A DNA stretch of 64,000 nt, from contig NW_003314314.1 of the NCBI RefSeq assembly GCF_000143415.4, forward strand, positions 617,443 through 681,442. Reading direction: 5' to 3'. This DNA is from Selaginella moellendorffii. Taxonomy: Eukaryota; Streptophyta; Lycopodiopsida; Selaginellales; Selaginellaceae. Below are positions 62,601 to 64,000 of this stretch, in pieces (the stretch's first letter is position 1; the number at the start of each line of letters is the position of its first letter). The position numbers and the translations under genes were made by a program. The notes beneath the pieces were generated by a model. That model did not search any database. It worked only from the letters and a program-made list of their open reading frames with translations, and had not been told where the DNA came from.

Positions 62601-64000
62601 CAGATGAATGGATATTTCCTTATTGAAGAGGAACCAAATATGGTTATAGCATATACTTTTATTGGCCTAAAATTCACAACATCCGAGCTGATATTTACAG
62701 ATCTTTGATACTCTTTGATTTACCTGAGATTCTGAAGCTTTGCTCAAGCTCATGCTTTCAGAACCTTGTATGATCCAACCATTTTGTGCACCAACAAATC
62801 AATTGTCCCATCTACAATCATAAACCTGTCACCTTTCTTCAAGGCCACCGTGTCTCGGAGCTGCCTTTGGCAGTAGAACGAGGCAGCCTCCGGCTCCAGC
62901 ACGATTCTCAGGGGGATGGAACTAGACCCCCAATCCCTGCTTTCTTTGCGTACATCTCCATTTCAATGCATCACTCCAGATCGCAGGCACGGTGAGGCAC
63001 CATCCTACCTCTTCCTCCTGCAAGCTCGATCCATAATTGCCGGAGATGCCTGCCAATGAACCAAATGTAATCCACGATAAGCTTCTCCACCGAAAGCCAA
63101 TCCGGAAGACCTTTTAACGTGCTCTTCGCGAGCTCACCATCTTCGAGCATGTGCTTGAACTTGGTCACGAAGAAACCCAGCTCCCCTCGGTTGGAAGAAG
63201 CCTGGAGAGCGTCCGAATAGGCTTTGAGCGCGCTCCATCCCCAAGAGAAGTTCCCCCGTTTGTGAGTAGAACAAGCTGGTTTGCGTCTTACAGTAGGGCC
63301 TGCTCGCATCTGGCCAGTCATGACATCATCAGGATCAGAGCGATGAGAAAAAGGAGAACCCAGAAAACTTAGTCCCGAAATCCAAGCCCACCATCACCTT
63401 TGATTCAGCCATGACACCTTTCAGTTAATTGGAAATCTATGTTTTATTTTCTCGATTTAGCTCTCCGAGAACACACACTCTCTCTCCTAAAATTATCTGG
63501 AAAGCTGGGAAACTGTTGCTAATGCTCGATATCTTTCACTGTTTTGCAGGAGCAGCAAGAGCAACCTCAGCAGCTCCATGCTGATCTTAGCCTGCCATGG
63601 TAACGATGAGAGGCCCGGATCAGTGACGTGGGATCGGCTGTCGATTCCCCCTTCCTCACGTATGTCCAAAGGTGTTTCTGCCTAGGAAAAGCTACTTTTT
63701 GGAGATTTTTGAGACAACAGCACCACTCATACCCGAGTATGCGTTTTGGTCTGCAATGCCATCACCCTATGCCATTACACTACATTCCTGGGCCTCTTGG
63801 ACCGGGGTGATATGCTTCAAGTTGGAAGCCAACTGCTTGTCAATGAGGTCTACAAGTTTTCCCACCTCCGTCTCCTTTCGTCTTTGGCTGCTTATTTCGT
63901 TTTGAATTTATAAAAACGAAGATCCCTTGATTCCCTGCCCAACCAAGCTGAACCAGGCGCTTAAGTTCCTGTTTATCGGGACCAATAACCTCTCTCTACG
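62601..64000. other. No confident gene; possible decayed coding on minus strand
   Basis: 62971-63321 (-) is open for 116 codons and includes LPDWLSVEKLIVDYIWFIGR, but has no family I recognise and continues only in broken frames toward 62800. 63500-64000 is without clear features. Confidence 0.4.

Noticed and set aside
62971-63321. 116-codon minus-strand frame as a gene
   Set aside because: No recognisable domain and flanks continue only in broken frames; kept as a note, not a CDS.

Overview
The window is nuclear DNA from a land plant, most likely a lycophyte of the Selaginella type. This is inferred from very short introns (about 45-70 bases) in several genes, intronless PPR and F-box genes, compact head-to-tail genes, and gene islands set among decayed retroelements. 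No prokaryotic, organellar or CRISPR feature was seen. A 100-base run of N at 890-989 is an assembly gap. I had only my own reading of the sequence, so all family names rest on recognised motifs and not on a search.

Layout. 1-8.3 kb: decayed Ty3/gypsy elements (integrase plus chromodomain on +, gag/protease with primer-binding site and LTR on -), with two 12-base minisatellite arrays facing each other (3.6-4.7 kb). 8.3-13.6 kb: tandem, rearranged pseudogene blocks, each an unidentified gene (called gene X here) followed by a fucosyltransferase-like gene. 13.6-19.3 kb: AT-rich intergenic DNA with small relics. 19.3-23.9 kb (-): a long multi-exon gene for a membrane protein of ER body-like protein (VIT1/CCC1-type membrane domain) with a series of small exons that each encode a Cys-Leu-Pro module. 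24.6-26.4 kb (-): an armadillo-repeat protein. 27.8-34.7 kb (-): a tight head-to-tail cluster of a SEN1/UPF1-type helicase, a Fic-domain protein and a PP2C phosphatase with an Arg/Asp-rich tail. 34.9-37.2 kb (-): a nearly full-length fucosyltransferase-like pseudogene and a relic of the helicase 5' end. 39.3-40.2 kb (-): a probable F-box-associated propeller protein without an F-box.

40-53 kb is mostly repeat DNA: an AT-rich degenerate array, microsatellites, a gypsy relic, a LINE reverse-transcriptase relic, unidentified element-like coding relics, and a GC-rich satellite with a period of about 107 bases and an internal palindrome. 53.5-60.8 kb is a second gene island: an intronless F-box gene followed by a genomic poly(A) tract (retrogene signature), a truncated TBL/PMR5N gene that shares a 160-base divergent promoter with a frameshifted PPR gene, and an 803-codon PPR gene on -. 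60.8-64 kb is AT-rich, with one broken small secreted-protein gene.

The strongest leads are the exon-encoded CLP modules in the ER-body-type protein, the Fic gene, a PPR gene carrying an in-frame block that resembles the 12-base minisatellite, the palindromic 107-base satellite and the F-box retrogene.
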